Of a stretch of DNA of 64,000 bases, positions 23,695 to 37,200 are shown in pieces (position 1 is the stretch's first letter; every line of letters begins with the position of its first letter). Both the position numbers and the translations under genes were made by a program. Origin of the DNA: Medicago truncatula (taxonomy: Eukaryota; Streptophyta; Magnoliopsida; Fabales; Fabaceae). The notes under the pieces are model-generated. The model ran no database searches. It was not told the origin of the DNA and was given only the letters and a program-made list of their open reading frames with translations. The stretch is from positions 39,046,972-39,110,971 of the forward strand of contig NC_053047.1 in the NCBI RefSeq assembly GCF_003473485.1, read 5' to 3'.

Positions 23695-26600
23695 TCATGT
23701 TAGACGATTATGTTGACCGAACATCACAGAATTACGCTGTTTCCAAATTGACCAAATACAGGTCATCCAAATCGCATGCACACACACGTTCTTTCACTTT
23801 ATAGTCATGAAAAACCACACATGTTAATTGACCGCATGACAAAATTAATAATTTGTCATAACACTAGTGAAGCCTAACCAAGATAAAACTTCAAACCATA
23901 ATTATCTGAAAGGAGCACATTCAAAAAGCAAGTGTTTAATTTCATAAAACATTTATCATATCATATAATTTTAAACTCCCTCTGTTCTTTTTTAAGTGTC
24001 GTTTGACTGCGGATTTAAAGTTCATATTTAACTGTTATTTTGGTATTTTAAGGGTACGATTTGCCACTTATACCCCTTCTCAACTCTTATTTTTTCAATA
24101 AAACTAATAATGCTATCTATTTGAAAAACTAAAGTTTGTTATTTTTAAACATAGTTTGTTGTTTTTAACACTTTTTTATATATAACAAAGTTTATTTTTT
24201 GTTATCTTCAACATTAAAATATATGTCGTGTGAATCTAGTATTTGTTGAAACCATAGTTGAAGTCTTAGCTTTGATTAAAGAAGTTGGAGGAAAGTTAAA
24301 TTTTTTATAACTTTTGATTAACGTCAAATTTGAATAATTTTTTTTCTTTACAATTATTAAAAAATATGTGTAAAATACTTAGATTATTGATAATTGTTTG
24401 TTATGAGAGAGAGATAAACTGTGGAAAAAAAAAAGAATTTGTTGAAGAAAAAGAGAGTAACTAACGATTGTTTGCTATGAGAGAAAGATAACACATTAAA
24501 TTTATTGGAAAGAGAAAGTGTGTCCAGAAAGATAGGAATCAATTGGTAGATTAAAATGAAGGTATAATAGGAAGAAAATATGTTAAAATACAATTCCTTA
24601 ATTTGGTTTTACTATTCTAAAACGACACTTAAAAAGAAACAGAAGAGTATATTTTAAAATCGTTAATAATTTATTTATCATTTTTCGAACACATGTGATT
24701 TTACTATACTAGAACGCGGACCCGTGCGCCGCACAGGTCTTATGAGCCGGAATAATTTGATACACAATAAAACGAAGGGTTAATTAAGTTTTTGATCTCT
24801 ATAAATATATCAAATTTCGTTTTTAATCATAAATATTTTTGACAGATTTTGCTCCATGTTAAATTAAAATTTGTATAATTCATTACATGTTAAAAAATCC
24901 ATCCTTTTAAATGTAATCACACTACATTTTTTGAAATAATACAATGTTCATGTTATTGTTTTATACACTTCCATCAAAATACTCTAAGCATTATTATTCC
25001 AAAGCATAGCAATTTGTGCATGCCTCTCCAATCCCCTGATAACAATAGCTTGGAAAAACTAATATAAAATGACAACATAATTATAAGGAATTGTTTAAAA
25101 TAATGTATTGATATCATTTGAGATCATGTTCTTTCTTTTTGAATAGCAGTTGCAAATATGTTTTGTCATTCATTGAATAAAAACTATGATATATGTAGTT
25201 GCACATAAATATTTTTTTTCCCCAAAAAGCATAGATGCCAATGAGTACTCAATAAAAGACATCACAACTAATTATACGAAGACAACAAAGCTTTAAAAGA
25301 TGAATTTGACAGAGGCAAGGATTATCACTCATTTACAACATCTTATTATAAACATCTTCTCATCAATTTTCTTTTGGAAATCATACATAAAACATACACC
25401 ATTTGACGTTACATTAGTATCATCATCATCTTCATTGGTACCAATGTCTTCAAACCTATCACACTTTTAAAAAATAACTTAATGGAGTTACAATATTGTA
25501 AACAAAATTATCCTAACATGCACCTCAAGGACATTTAGAATCTTATCAAAGCTTCCATTTAATTTGCAATGTAAAATCCTTGCATTGTAAAATCCAGATG
25601 AATTGTATAAAAGATTGAACATAGTCCCGCATTTTACATGCTACTATCAAATTTTAGCCATATCTTCATTTCACAATCTTCCAAACCTGCAAGAGGTAAG
25701 ATAGAGCATGAAACCAAAATTCAACAAACAAAAAGCAATGCTGCTTATTATAATAGAATTAAAATAACAGAAAAGGATTGTAAAACAAAGATGAAGATCA
25801 TAGTATGATAGGGAGCTAGTGAGACTAAACAAAGAAATATTAGGAAGCTTGTGAACATAAAAATACTAAAGCTATGGGAAAAACATATATATGGCAGCAA
25901 AATGACATTGGTCTTGCTCTCTAATGCATTTTAATAGTCCAAAGATGCAAAAGAATTGAGTCATTAATAGAATTTTTGTATAAGTGACTTAATAATGAAT
26001 GTTTAAAATGTCAATCAATTAATATTGACCGATCATTTTCCATGTCAATGTGTTTTTATAAAATTATCTTAGGGTGATTCCATGACAATGACTCCTCCCT
26101 CCCTCCAACAACGATTTTCTGGATAAGATTGTAGACCACAACAAAGCTATAAATAGAATATATAAGCTTACTCAGATGCAAAGTAAAATAACAAAATATG
26201 TTTCTTACACTATACATCAAACTTTCTAGAACACCCTTTTAGAGATAAATTTTTTTAGGTGGCTTGAAAAAATGAATTCGCAAAGTAAATATAGATTTCT
26301 AACACACCAGAAAAGTCTACAATCAATTTCACATGTGTCAACATAGAATAAACTTATCGAAATAAAGACCAATGACATTGAAAAATGTTAGCTGCTAAAA
26401 AAGGCCTAAAGGAGTATGGTCAATGACATTCAAAAGTTTCAAATGATTGCTTTAGTCTAAAAAGGACTCCTTAATTTCTAATGCAAGTTGAAAGGAAAAT
26501 TACTTCATGAATGGATTTTCATATACTTTAATTTGTTTTAATCTTATAGCTAATTAGTTATACATTAAGCTGTAAAGAACAATGAAAAATATTTCACTCC

Positions 26601-29600
26601 TAATCACCAAAACAGAAACTATGTCTATAATATACAAACATGCATGCATATGCATAAGCAAAAGCAAAATAATCATGCAATACATTTCAACTCAAATCCA
26701 TGTCCTCTGAACTCTCACATTGTGCCAAAATACTTTGATGGTTACTCTGATATTACTGCATTCATGCATTAAATTCTCTCCTTACAACAAATACCCTCCT
26801 TATAACTAAGTTTTTTCAATGACATCAAAATCAGACATTGATAATTTATGACCATGTTGCTGAGTTCAAATTAACCAAAAGCTGATCAATATCAAACTAT
26901 TGGAAAGGTGAAACCCGCAAAAATGACCAAAAACATGATCACCTAGTCCAGTCCCGCATGCCGCAAAACATCTTGAAATTGCGACATATACGGATAGCCT
27001 CAAGATTTTTGTTTGTAAAAAATTATAATTATTCAAAGATAAACAAATCCAACAATGCAATCTTTTGACTAAAAACGATTCATTATAGTAACACATAAAC
27101 TCTTGTACATCCAACTTCACGTACCTAGCTCCTCTGTCCAAAGTGACCAATGTCAGTAGTTTTGCACTAAACATCTCATACCCACATACACATACACTTC
27201 CTTGTTTGTTTTCAAACCTGCAAATAGGCAGTATTATTCATTATAATGTCATGGTGTTTGGTTGTGATGAGTAAAAGAAACAAAGCTAATGCAGTACAAC
27301 TGAAGATCTTAAAAATTCATTTAGTCAGTTACAATTGACTACTGACGTCACTTATTAACTACAATATCACCACTAAATAATGATCAGTATTTCAAAAAAA
27401 GAAGAAAAAACTTCTAAATTGCGGCATTCTTGAATCTCGATCATAATCAGTCCATTATTTCATAAAAGTATGATTAATGAGAACTCTATTCAACTACATT
27501 ATTGCTATCAAACAACAAACAATAAACAGAAAAAAAAAAAAACAATAAACAGGAAGAAAAAAAAAACTCTAAATTGCGGCATTCTTGAACGATATCAGAT
27601 TGTTGAAAAAACAAATTGATTATTATGTCTGATTGATACATGAACAACATATAACTCTAACAGGCAGCAATGTTTATATATGAAGCAACCTATTATTTGT
27701 CCTTCGATTCAGATTTAAACAACATACATTGAAGATACCAAAACAAATTCAAACAAAGTTCTTGAATCACACAATTAAAAAAGAGGTCAAATAAAAATTC
27801 TTACATGGATATCCGTTAAGGAACCAATGAACCTTGCATCTCAAATCTTTTGAACCACATTCCACCAGCATCATTGATTGTATACATCAGAAGAATGCAG
27901 TTTAATTAGGAATCAAACCTTTAAAAAATAAAGGACTTGTAAGAACTAACAAATATAAATAGAAAAACATTAAGGAATAAATAATGTCATCCCTTAAAAT
28001 CATATCATTATTTGTTGCTTCCTACCACCAGGATGTATACAATCAATGCTAGGAAAATAAACTTCATATACCACTCACAAATAATTGATGCTTAATTTAG
28101 ATGTTTGTGTCACAAATAATTGATTCACAAACCTAAAGTTACATAGGATAACCTAATAAGCTCCAAACCATAGTGAAGAAGTTATGCAAATCATTCTCCA
28201 GTATAAGCTCCATGATTTTGGTTTGAAGCAAACAAACCAAAATCATGGATTCCATTTGGCATGCTCAATGAAAACTGAAATTTACATAACAACAAATCAG
28301 TACCTTCTATTTTAATATAGTAACAATAAAATTATCTCAAACTAACACATAATCAATGTCAACAAATCAGTAGCTAAATCTCCTGTTGTGACTTTTGAAG
28401 AGACGGACATTAAGCAAACAAAAACTGTAAGTCACAGTCTAGATTGGTGCTTATTTTGAACAACATAAACAATATTTCTAACAATCTATCCATCAAATTC
28501 CACAATTTGACTCAATGTCTCAATCACACCTAAAAAGAACCTAAAATAAGGGAGGTAAAGATAAAAAGGAACCACATAATTGGAAGCAAACGGAATAAAA
28601 GTATGAAAAAGTAAAGAAAACTATAAGCAGCAATATTGGAGAATGATTTGTGAAATATTTACAGCATTAGAGAGAAAAAAGGAAGTACCTGATTGGAAGC
28701 AAAGTTGAAATCAAATCAAAATCGAAATTGAATCTCCAAAACCGTGAATTAATTTCAAAATCACAAAGTCATGTCACGCTCATCGATCTCGCACATGGAG
28801 AAGAACAAATGAGCTTCTGGCGCAGAAGGTGCCGGTAGAGTCGACGATGGTAACGGAGAGAATTGGTGAAGGGGAGTGATGAGATGGGAAAGACGATGGT
28901 GACATTTTGGGGTAAATGAGAGGAAGGAGGAGGAAGAAGATGATAGAAAAGGGTTCAGTGTTCGTTTTTTTTGTTTTTCTGAGGGGAGAAAGGAGTTTCA
29001 GTGTTGGAAACGTAATATATTGGAAAAGTGAGAAGAGATAGCATAGTTCACTGCAATATGTGTTGGAAACTTGGAATAGCAAGAGTGATTTTGGAAATAA
29101 CAAATAGCAGTAATGACCGGAATTGCAAGTGCCATAAATAATCAATCAACGGCTGAGATGTGTTTTTGATTGAAATCAACGGCCAGAAATAATTGGAGGG
29201 AAAATATTAGGTTAAGAATTAGGGTTACTAATAGCTTGACCAAACAAGCTTTAGTAAGAAAGATAGACTATATTTGTATCCTATGCAAATATGTGCATCA
29301 CACATGTAAATGCCCTAGTTAAAAACTTATAATTGAAATGTACCAAAAAAATAAAACTTCAAATTGAACAATTACTTCCTCGCATTTCTTCTATTTTATT
29401 GTGCTTATGTGTTGACTAAACATGTACTAATATTTCTCACGTGTTGTTTTCTTAACATTTTCCACTCATTTTAAAGCTCCTTTAGTTGATTGATTTGGTG
29501 TGGAGAATTTACGGTTCCGTTCGTTGGGTCATGTCTAGGCGGTTGGTTTGATTAAACCTTTTAGTAGGAGGTGAAGCAAACTATTTGGAATTGTGAAAGT

Positions 29601-30240
29601 TTTAAAGTCTTGGATCTAATGCCCTTGCATCATAGTTCAATTGTAACATTAAGTTGACAAAAAGGTATAAATTACACTTTCATTAGGGTGAAGTAAAAAG
29701 AAAATTACATCTCTAAAAAAAAACTACATATTCTGCGTTTGTTTGCCAAAACAAAAAAAGGAACAAGAGTGAAGATCTATTTTTAGGAAATTCTTGTGTT
29801 GATATCCTTATTAAATTGAGAGTTAGTAGTTTATACCATCTCATTACATTTATTGAATATTTGTTGTGTTTATCGTTTTATTGGACGATTCTTTAGACAC
29901 GTTGTTTTTAAGGACTTAGTTTTTCTTTTTCACTTTTTTTTTAATCTTCTTTTATCATGCAACAAAAAATACTATTTAATCTCTTCTTTTCTTTCATGTA
30001 TCTTTATTTCATCAACTAAATAAGATGCAAAGAGAGGAAGGATTAGCTTGTTCGGGTTTATTTTTCTCAAGGACTAAATGTCACTTTTAATTTTTGAAGA
30101 AACAAGTTACTATTTTTTTTAAGAAACGAAATTGAATCATGAAAATTTTCTCAGAAAATAAAACAGACCTTCACTTTAAAAAGATAGCTATTAAAAATTA
30201 TTTTCAAAAGAATCTACTCAAAACAACATATCATTTGAAG
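23695..30240 (+). repeat. Segmental direct repeat, copy C (split by a Helitron)
   Basis: 23695-24708 and 29264-30240 together match the duplicated unit seen in copy A (17400-17575, 19385-20390) and B. The two halves are contiguous in copy A, so the 4.55 kb between them is an insertion. Similarity includes a TCTTTATTTCATCAACTAAA block and ACCTTCACTTTAAAAA. Confidence 0.75.
24709..29263 (-). mobile_element. Non-autonomous Helitron, 4,555 bp
   Basis: Read on the minus strand, the element starts TCTTTCTTACTAAAGCTTG and ends with the hairpin CCTGTGCGGCGCACGGGT followed shortly by CTAG, the Helitron TC...CTRR arrangement with a 3' subterminal palindrome. The host base before it is A and the base after it is T. 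There is no target duplication or inverted repeat. The paralogous empty site in copy A (CTATA/TAGACTATATTT, 19830-19845) confirms both borders. No Rep/helicase frame is visible, so it depends on a helper. A minus-strand frame at 28780-29145 near its 5' end (MSPSSFPSHHSPSP...) and another at 26866-27174 could be captured fragments, but I recognise no family. Confidence 0.9.
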
Positions 30241-30261
30241 TTGATTAGTTTCATATTCTAA

Positions 30262-30575
30262 CTTTTTTTTAAAGATTATGCAACAAACAAATCAAAACTT
30301 CCAACATGAATTTTTTTAAAGTATATTTTATTGAAAGTGAATTATTGTCACCTATTGCTGATTTTGTTTATGATTTGTTTTTGAAGCAAATGTCTTAAAC
30401 TAACTTTATTTTTTGGTTACATTAAACTAACTTTTTTTAAGATTATGTAACAAACAAATCAAAACCTTCAACATGATTTTTTTTAAAGTTTTTTTTTTTG
30501 AAAGTGAACTATTATCACCTATTGCTGATTTTGTTTATGATTTGTTTTTGAAGCAAATGTCTTAAATTTTTAAAA
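30262..30575 (+). repeat. Tandem duplication of about 160 bp
   Basis: Two copies (about 30262-30418 and 30432-30575) share AACAAACAAATCAAAAC, a CACCTATTGCTGATTTTG segment, GTTTATGATTTGTTTTTGAA and GCAAATGTCTTAAA. Confidence 0.85.
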
Positions 30576-31263
30576 CTTAGATGTAGTAGCAAAACATGTT
30601 ATTAATGAGTTTCTCATATAACGAACCGTTTGAAAAAGTCTTTTAGTGGAAACAATTATTTGCTAGATTTTGGGTTTCTTTTCTTAAAAACCGGATAATT
30701 AACACAAAAAAAGTAAAGCACATTATAGTCGCACCTGAATTAATGAGAAAGTGAATGTTGTATTTTACAAACACATGTATACGAAAGACAATAATTGCAT
30801 ACTTTGAATTGATAATTACTAATATACCCATCACTTGTTTCCAATACAACCCCAATACCCATATGTTTTGTCATGTCATCCAATTTCGTGCAATCGTCTC
30901 CCATACTATTTAATAGAAAATTTCTTTTTCGACACATATTGATTTTCTTCACGTCCTGTTGAGTTTCAGACTATACGTTCCGCAACCATAAAACACATTC
31001 AAAAAGCCTCAATTTTTTTCTTATTTCGGATTTTAGAATCTAAAACAGAACACGGAGAATGTTCGGGAGTCAGAAAAGAAATTCCTCGAGTTATAAGTGA
31101 GTAAACAACGGGGTTTACTTGAGAATATATCCTAATAACCCAAACAAAAAGCCCAGCCCAATAAACCTCTACACAGAAACACTAACACAAAGGTATCACA
31201 GAATTCACGATTCAGAACTGTGTTTGTGTTCATCTTCGAAAGAGTGAAACGAAGCTTGAAAAA

Positions 31264-34200
31264 ATGGGAAGAAAGAAGGGGTATGTGGAGTTCGATGACA
31301 ACCCACCAGACGATTTCGATCCGGCGAACCCCTACAAAGATCCAGTGGCGATGCTGGAAATGAGGGAACACATTGTTCGTGAAAAATGGATTCAGATCGA
31401 AAAAGCGAAGATTATTCGTGAAAAGCTTCGTTGGTGTTATAGGATTGAAGGGATTAATCATCATCAGAAATGTCGTCATCTTGTGAAACAGTATCTTGAG
31501 TCTACAAGAGGGATTGGTTGGGGGAAAGATGGTCGTCACCCTTCTCTTCATGGTTTGTGTTCTTCCCTCTCTCTTTGAATTTTTGATGTATAATTTGTTT
31601 TTGTTGTGAAATTATGAAATGGGTCTATGTGATTTTGTCTAAAGTTTTGATTTTTATGTAGTATTGAAGGTTTTGTATAATGGGTTTTTGTTGGGAATAA
31701 TGAAATGGGTTTGTGTGATTTTGTCTAAAGCTGTGATTGTTATGTCGTATTGAAGCTTGTGGTTTGGTTTTGATGATTAAGGGTATGTTTAGATTGATTT
31801 ATTTGAGCTTATATTATATGATTGACAAGTACTTGGGAGAGCTTATGGAAACAATTGTTTGGATAAACAACTTATCTAAGCTCTTATAGCATGCACTTAA
31901 GTTATCTCTATAGCAAAAGATAGAATAAAGTTAAACTAGTTTAATATAATCTATAAGCTATAAGCTGAAAACATGTTTTGGATATGTTACATGAGTTGTT
32001 TTCATAAGCTCTCTCTAATAGTCTCACAAGTGTTTATGCAAGTATAACTCAAATTAGTCAATCCATACAGACCCATAAGCTCTCCAATATAGCTAATGAA
32101 ATTTGGGTTTTTTGGTGAATTATCAAGTAGGCCTGCTTGATTTCTATGAAGTTGTGATTTTTATTTGATATGAAAGGTTTTGGTTTGGTTTGGTTTGAGG
32201 GTTTTGTTGATTAGGGTTTGTTTGGATTAGAGCATATAGAAAGTTTATGACATGTCTATAAGCTGTTTTCAGCTTATAACTTCGATGAAACTAGTTTGGC
32301 TTTATCTACTGGCAAGCACTTGGAAGAGCTTATGGGAAGAGCTAATTTTATGTTTTGTTATAGAAATAGCTTATACATAAGCACTTATATGATAATTGCT
32401 TATGCTATAAGGGCGAAATTGAACTATTTATCCATACAATGCCCTGTTTTCAGGTTATTTTCATAAGCTGTCCACGATAGCTTTTGTGAAAATAGTTTGA
32501 AATTATTTTATCTTGAGTCTACTAGGGGGATTGGTTGGGGCAAAGATGGTTGTCATCCTACTCTTCATGGTTTGTGTTTTTCTCTCTTATGTTCTCTTTT
32601 TGTTTTATATGTTTTTGGTGTATGATAGTTTTTTTTTGGTGAATTATCAAATGGTGCCATTTACTATGCACAAGCAAAAGACTTGTGTATGATACACAAG
32701 TTGTGTAAAGTTTTCTTAAAAATTGATTTGGACCGTTGATATAATATTATTATATGTCAACGGTCTAGATCTGTTACCTGCAACCTTTTTGTGACTTGCT
32801 CTTGAGATATAATGAACAGTAAATGTGACCCCACTTAATGATTAAATATCAATATTTTATTCAGTTTTTTTTAACCATGGTATTGGGTCTGGGCTTTTGT
32901 TTTAGCAGCAAATAATATCGGGTTTAACTGTAAATCGATTTACTGACCTTTTATAGCTCTTGCTTCAATTTCCCTTATTTTCCAATTCAATTTCTGAACA
33001 CTGTGCTGTTTGTTAATGATTTTGGTTTTCTAACCTCTCCATTCAACCGCTTCCCAGATCCAACCTTGTTCAATTTCCCGTTGGTTTCAATTTTATACTT
33101 GTTTTGAAAGTGGTTTTCTACCTTCTTCTTCAATTTTGTTTTGGTTTCACTTTTGAATTAACTTTGTGAATTAGTTTCAATATTAATTTTCCCAGAACCA
33201 TAATCAAAATCAAAATAAAAGGAAAAAAATTGAAAATTGAAAAGGGCAACCGATTTGTTATTTTGTTCCATCTCTTGTTTCAATTTATAATGTTGTTTGG
33301 TGACCTGTTGCATGCTGGAAATTTTGATTAAAATTCTTTTTTTACAAAGTTAAATACATATGTCTTATTAAATGAATACGAAGGTGAAGACTTGGAAGTG
33401 TTGATGAATAACTATTCGACTTGCCAAGTTAAAGTTACGCTTGTTTTTGTTGGCACTGGTTTCTTTAATTATAGTGAACATTATGCCAGTGTTTGTAATG
33501 TACACATGATTTAAATTTATAGTCTTGGCTTCTTGATAATTAATTATTGGATGTGGTAGTTAGTCATGTGAATCTAAAGCTGTATAGTCATGTTTATGGT
33601 TTAAATTAAAATGAGATGCAATGTGGATTTATACAAATCTAGGCTTTCTTCAAGTTCATCCATAAGAAGTGCAGATTCCTTGCCTGAATTATAGGTGTTT
33701 TACGAATTATTTTTAATTGATTTTGAAATAACATGAATGGGGAAAGGGGAAATCGATTTACTGACTTTTTCTAGTTCCTGATTCAATTTCGATTCAATGT
33801 CTGAACACTGTGTTGTTTGTCAAGGCTAATTGGTTTTTTAATTGGTTTCAATTTTAATTATCCATTAACCATAATCAAAATTGAAGGGTGGTGGTGTCAA
33901 CACCAGATCGGATTCCAATTGCAAATTTGGAGCTATAAGATTCAAACACGGCGGTGCTCGGAGACAACACGGTGGTTCAGTGGCGGTGGACAAAAAGTTT
34001 GGATGGGGTTTGCTTGGTTCTGTTCATGTGCAAACAAGAAAGAATGAAAGTCATGAAAACTTGTTGTTTCTAATGACAGCATGTTGCTAATTTCTAAAAC
34101 AATTGTTGTTTCAGATATGGGGGTGCATCCAGCAAAAACAAAAAAACTATCATTTGAGATTAAAATATGTTGCTTTTTTTTTTAATGGGATTTATTTACA

Positions 34201-37200
34201 AACAAGTTGAAACCGGCACTTGCCCTTCATTACTTAGTTTGTGCATGCTACACAAGTTTTACACTTGTGTAGGCTAAATGCCACCTTATCAAATGGGTTT
34301 GTGTGATTTTTGTGAAGTTTTGATTTTTATGTAATATTGAAGGGTTTGGATTGGTTTATTTAAGTACTTGTGAGAGCTTATGGAACTGATTTATGGGTCT
34401 GTTTGGATTAGTTTATTTACCAACATAAGTACTTGTGTGATTGATTGTGAGAAAGCTGTGAACTAATTTCTATAAGCTCTTCAGCATAGCTTAATAAAAA
34501 TAACATGTAGATTAAATGAAACAAAATTGAATTTATTTTATCTATTGTTATAGAAATGACTTATATATAAGCACTTATATGATAAACGCATCTGCATAAG
34601 CTGCATAAGAAGTTAATTAATTTGTTTGTCCACACAAGGCTTTGTCTATCAGTTGTTTTCAGCTTATTTTCATAAGCTATCTAGGATAGTTTACGAAAAC
34701 AGCTTATAGCTTATATGAAAACAATTTAACTTTGTTTTATCTTTTTATTTTTTATTTTTATTGAAAATGGCTTATGCATAAGCACTTTATGATTAGTGTG
34801 AATGCTATAAATGCTTAATTAATTAATAAGGGAATTCCATTAAGTCAATTGTTAAGTGGCATTGGTTGGGGGAAAGATGTGTGGCACCCTTCTCTTCATG
34901 GTTTATTATTCTCTGTTATTTTTTTGGAACATTTTTATGTATAATGGGTTTATTGTTGTGAATTATGAAATGGGTTTGTGTGATTTTGTGGAGTTGTGAT
35001 TTTTATGTGATATGAAAGGTCTTGAGTTGGTTTGATGTTTTTGAGGGGTTTTGTTGATTAAGGGTATGTTTTGATTGATTTATGTGAGTTTATTTAACTA
35101 CTTATGTGAGCTTATGGATATGACTTATGGGCTTGTATGGATTGACTTATTTGAGTTTATATATTTGACAAGTACCTGTGAGACGTGAGACTGTTTTCAA
35201 CTTATTTATTTCTATAAGCTCTCTAGCACAACTTATGGGTTAATATGAAAAATAATTTACCTACTTTTATCTTGTTATAGAAAATGGCTTATACACAAGT
35301 ACTTTATTATAAGTGTGTATGATATAAGCGCTTAATTAACGAATAAGGTGATTTTGTTAAGTGGCATTGATTGGGGCAAGGATGGTCGTCATCCTTTTAT
35401 TAAGTTGTCATTTTTATGTGGTGTGGAAGGTTTTGGGTTGGTTTGATGTTTCTTCTGAGCTTATATGACTGACAAATACTTGGGAGAGCTTATGGAAACA
35501 GCTTCTCGACATAGGCCTTGTTTGGATAGTTCTGTTAAGCGTTTGTAGTGTAAGGGTTTATTATGTAAGCGCTTCTGTATAAGTTATTTCTATAACAAAA
35601 GATAAAATAAAATTCAATTAGACTGATATTTTATAAGCTTTAAGTTGAGTTCATAAGCTATCCCAATGAGCTTATGGAAATAATCTAAAAGCACAACTTA
35701 TGACCATGTTGTAAGTTGTTTCCATAAGCTATCCTGATGGTCGTACCCTTCTCTCCATGGTTTGCTGATCTCTCTGTTTTTTTTTTTTTTTTTTTGGATT
35801 TTTTAATGTAATTTGGGTTTTTAGTTGTGGATTGTTAAATGGGTTTCTGTGGTTTTGTCTGAAGTAGGGATTTTTGTGTGGTATGAAAGGTGTTGGTTTG
35901 GTTTGTTGTTTTTGAAGGGTTTTGGTGATTAAGGGTTCATTTGGATTGGTTTTTTTGAGGTTATCCAAGTACTTGTGACTTGTGAGAGTTTATGGAAATA
36001 ACTTATGGACCTATTTGAATTGGTTTATTTGAGTTTATCTACTCACATAAACACTAGTGAGATGAATTGGACTGTCAACTTATTTCTATAAGTTATGCTT
36101 GATAGCTTATGAAAACAGTTTGACTTTATTTTATTTTTTGTCATGGAAATAGTTTATACATAAACACTTGTATGATAATCGCTTAAGCTATAAGCGTTTA
36201 ATTAAATTAGTTATCAAAACAGTGTTTGTCCAAACAGGGCCCTGTCTATAAGATGTTTTCACCTTATTTCCACATTCTCTCTAGGATAGCTCATGAAAAT
36301 AGCTTATAGGCTATAGCTTATGTGCAAACAGTTAAACTTCATTTGATCTTTTGTTATAGAAATAGCTTATAATGAATAAGGGGGTTGTGTTAGTCAGTTG
36401 TTAAGTGGGATGTGTGCAATTTCTCTCTAGCTGTGATTTTATGATGCTGGGTAGCTAAAAGGTGTCTTTGGGTATTCCATTGTATGCTGTTTGTAAAAGG
36501 CTTAGTGTGTATTTAGTTGTGAATTCTCAAGTGGATCTGTATAATTTCTCAAAAGTTGTCATTTTTATATAGCAGTGTCGGCGTTTTGGTTTGCTATGTT
36601 GATTGGAATTGTTTTTGGAGGATTCTGTTAAGCGAATTGTTAAGTGGGGTGTTTGTAATTTCTCTCATGGTGTAATGTTTTTATCTGTGGTGGGTGATTA
36701 AAAGTGTCTTTGGGCATTCCATTTTTCATTTTAAAATTGATTAATTCGGTATGCTGTTTGTAAAAGGTTTAATGTGTGTTTAGGTAAGCATTTGATTTGA
36801 ATGAACTTATTTTTGTAAACTTGATTCGGTTAATAGAGTTTGAAGTGAAGCAATGTATGTTTAAATGTTTATACTCTAATGCTACGTTTGAAGTCAAAAT
36901 CAACTTTAATTTCAATTATGGAGTAACGGAGTGCTTGCAATATATAATGCAATTTTGGTGTAAAATTTTCAACATGCAAAATCTGCTTGTTTTCACTTGC
37001 ACTAAATCTGACGTTTTAGACAAAAGTAAATTTAGCTGGCAGTAACCACAAACACATGCTCTTGTACTAAAATCACCGCTTCATAATTCATGTTCAATGT
37101 AGAAAGGTCGGCGTGTTTGTGTCCGTGCCGTGTCCGGTGTCCGTGTCCGTATCCGTGCTCCACATGTGTTTAGGAATTAGCAAGTTGGGTGTGCATGACC

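Larger units (their letters stand above)
31780..36380. repeat. Array of MITE-derived repeats in NDUFB10 intron 1
   Basis: At least six blocks (about 31785-32110, 32205-32490, 34370-34700, 35060-35330, 35450-35730, 35930-36370) share motifs such as GTTTGGATTGATTTATTTGA, CATAAGCACTTATATGATAA, AGCGCTTAATTAA and TCATAAGCTNTCTAGGATAG. Blocks begin GTNTGTTTGGATT and end in inverted AATCCAAACAGGCC-like sequence, which suggests an inverted-repeat MITE family. The same family occurs at 49640-50215 in the CCR4-like gene. Copies alternate with segments resembling the start of the intron. Confidence 0.7.

Noticed and set aside
31132..31551. Minus-strand 139-codon ORF
   Set aside because: It is the antisense shadow of NDUFB10 exon 1.
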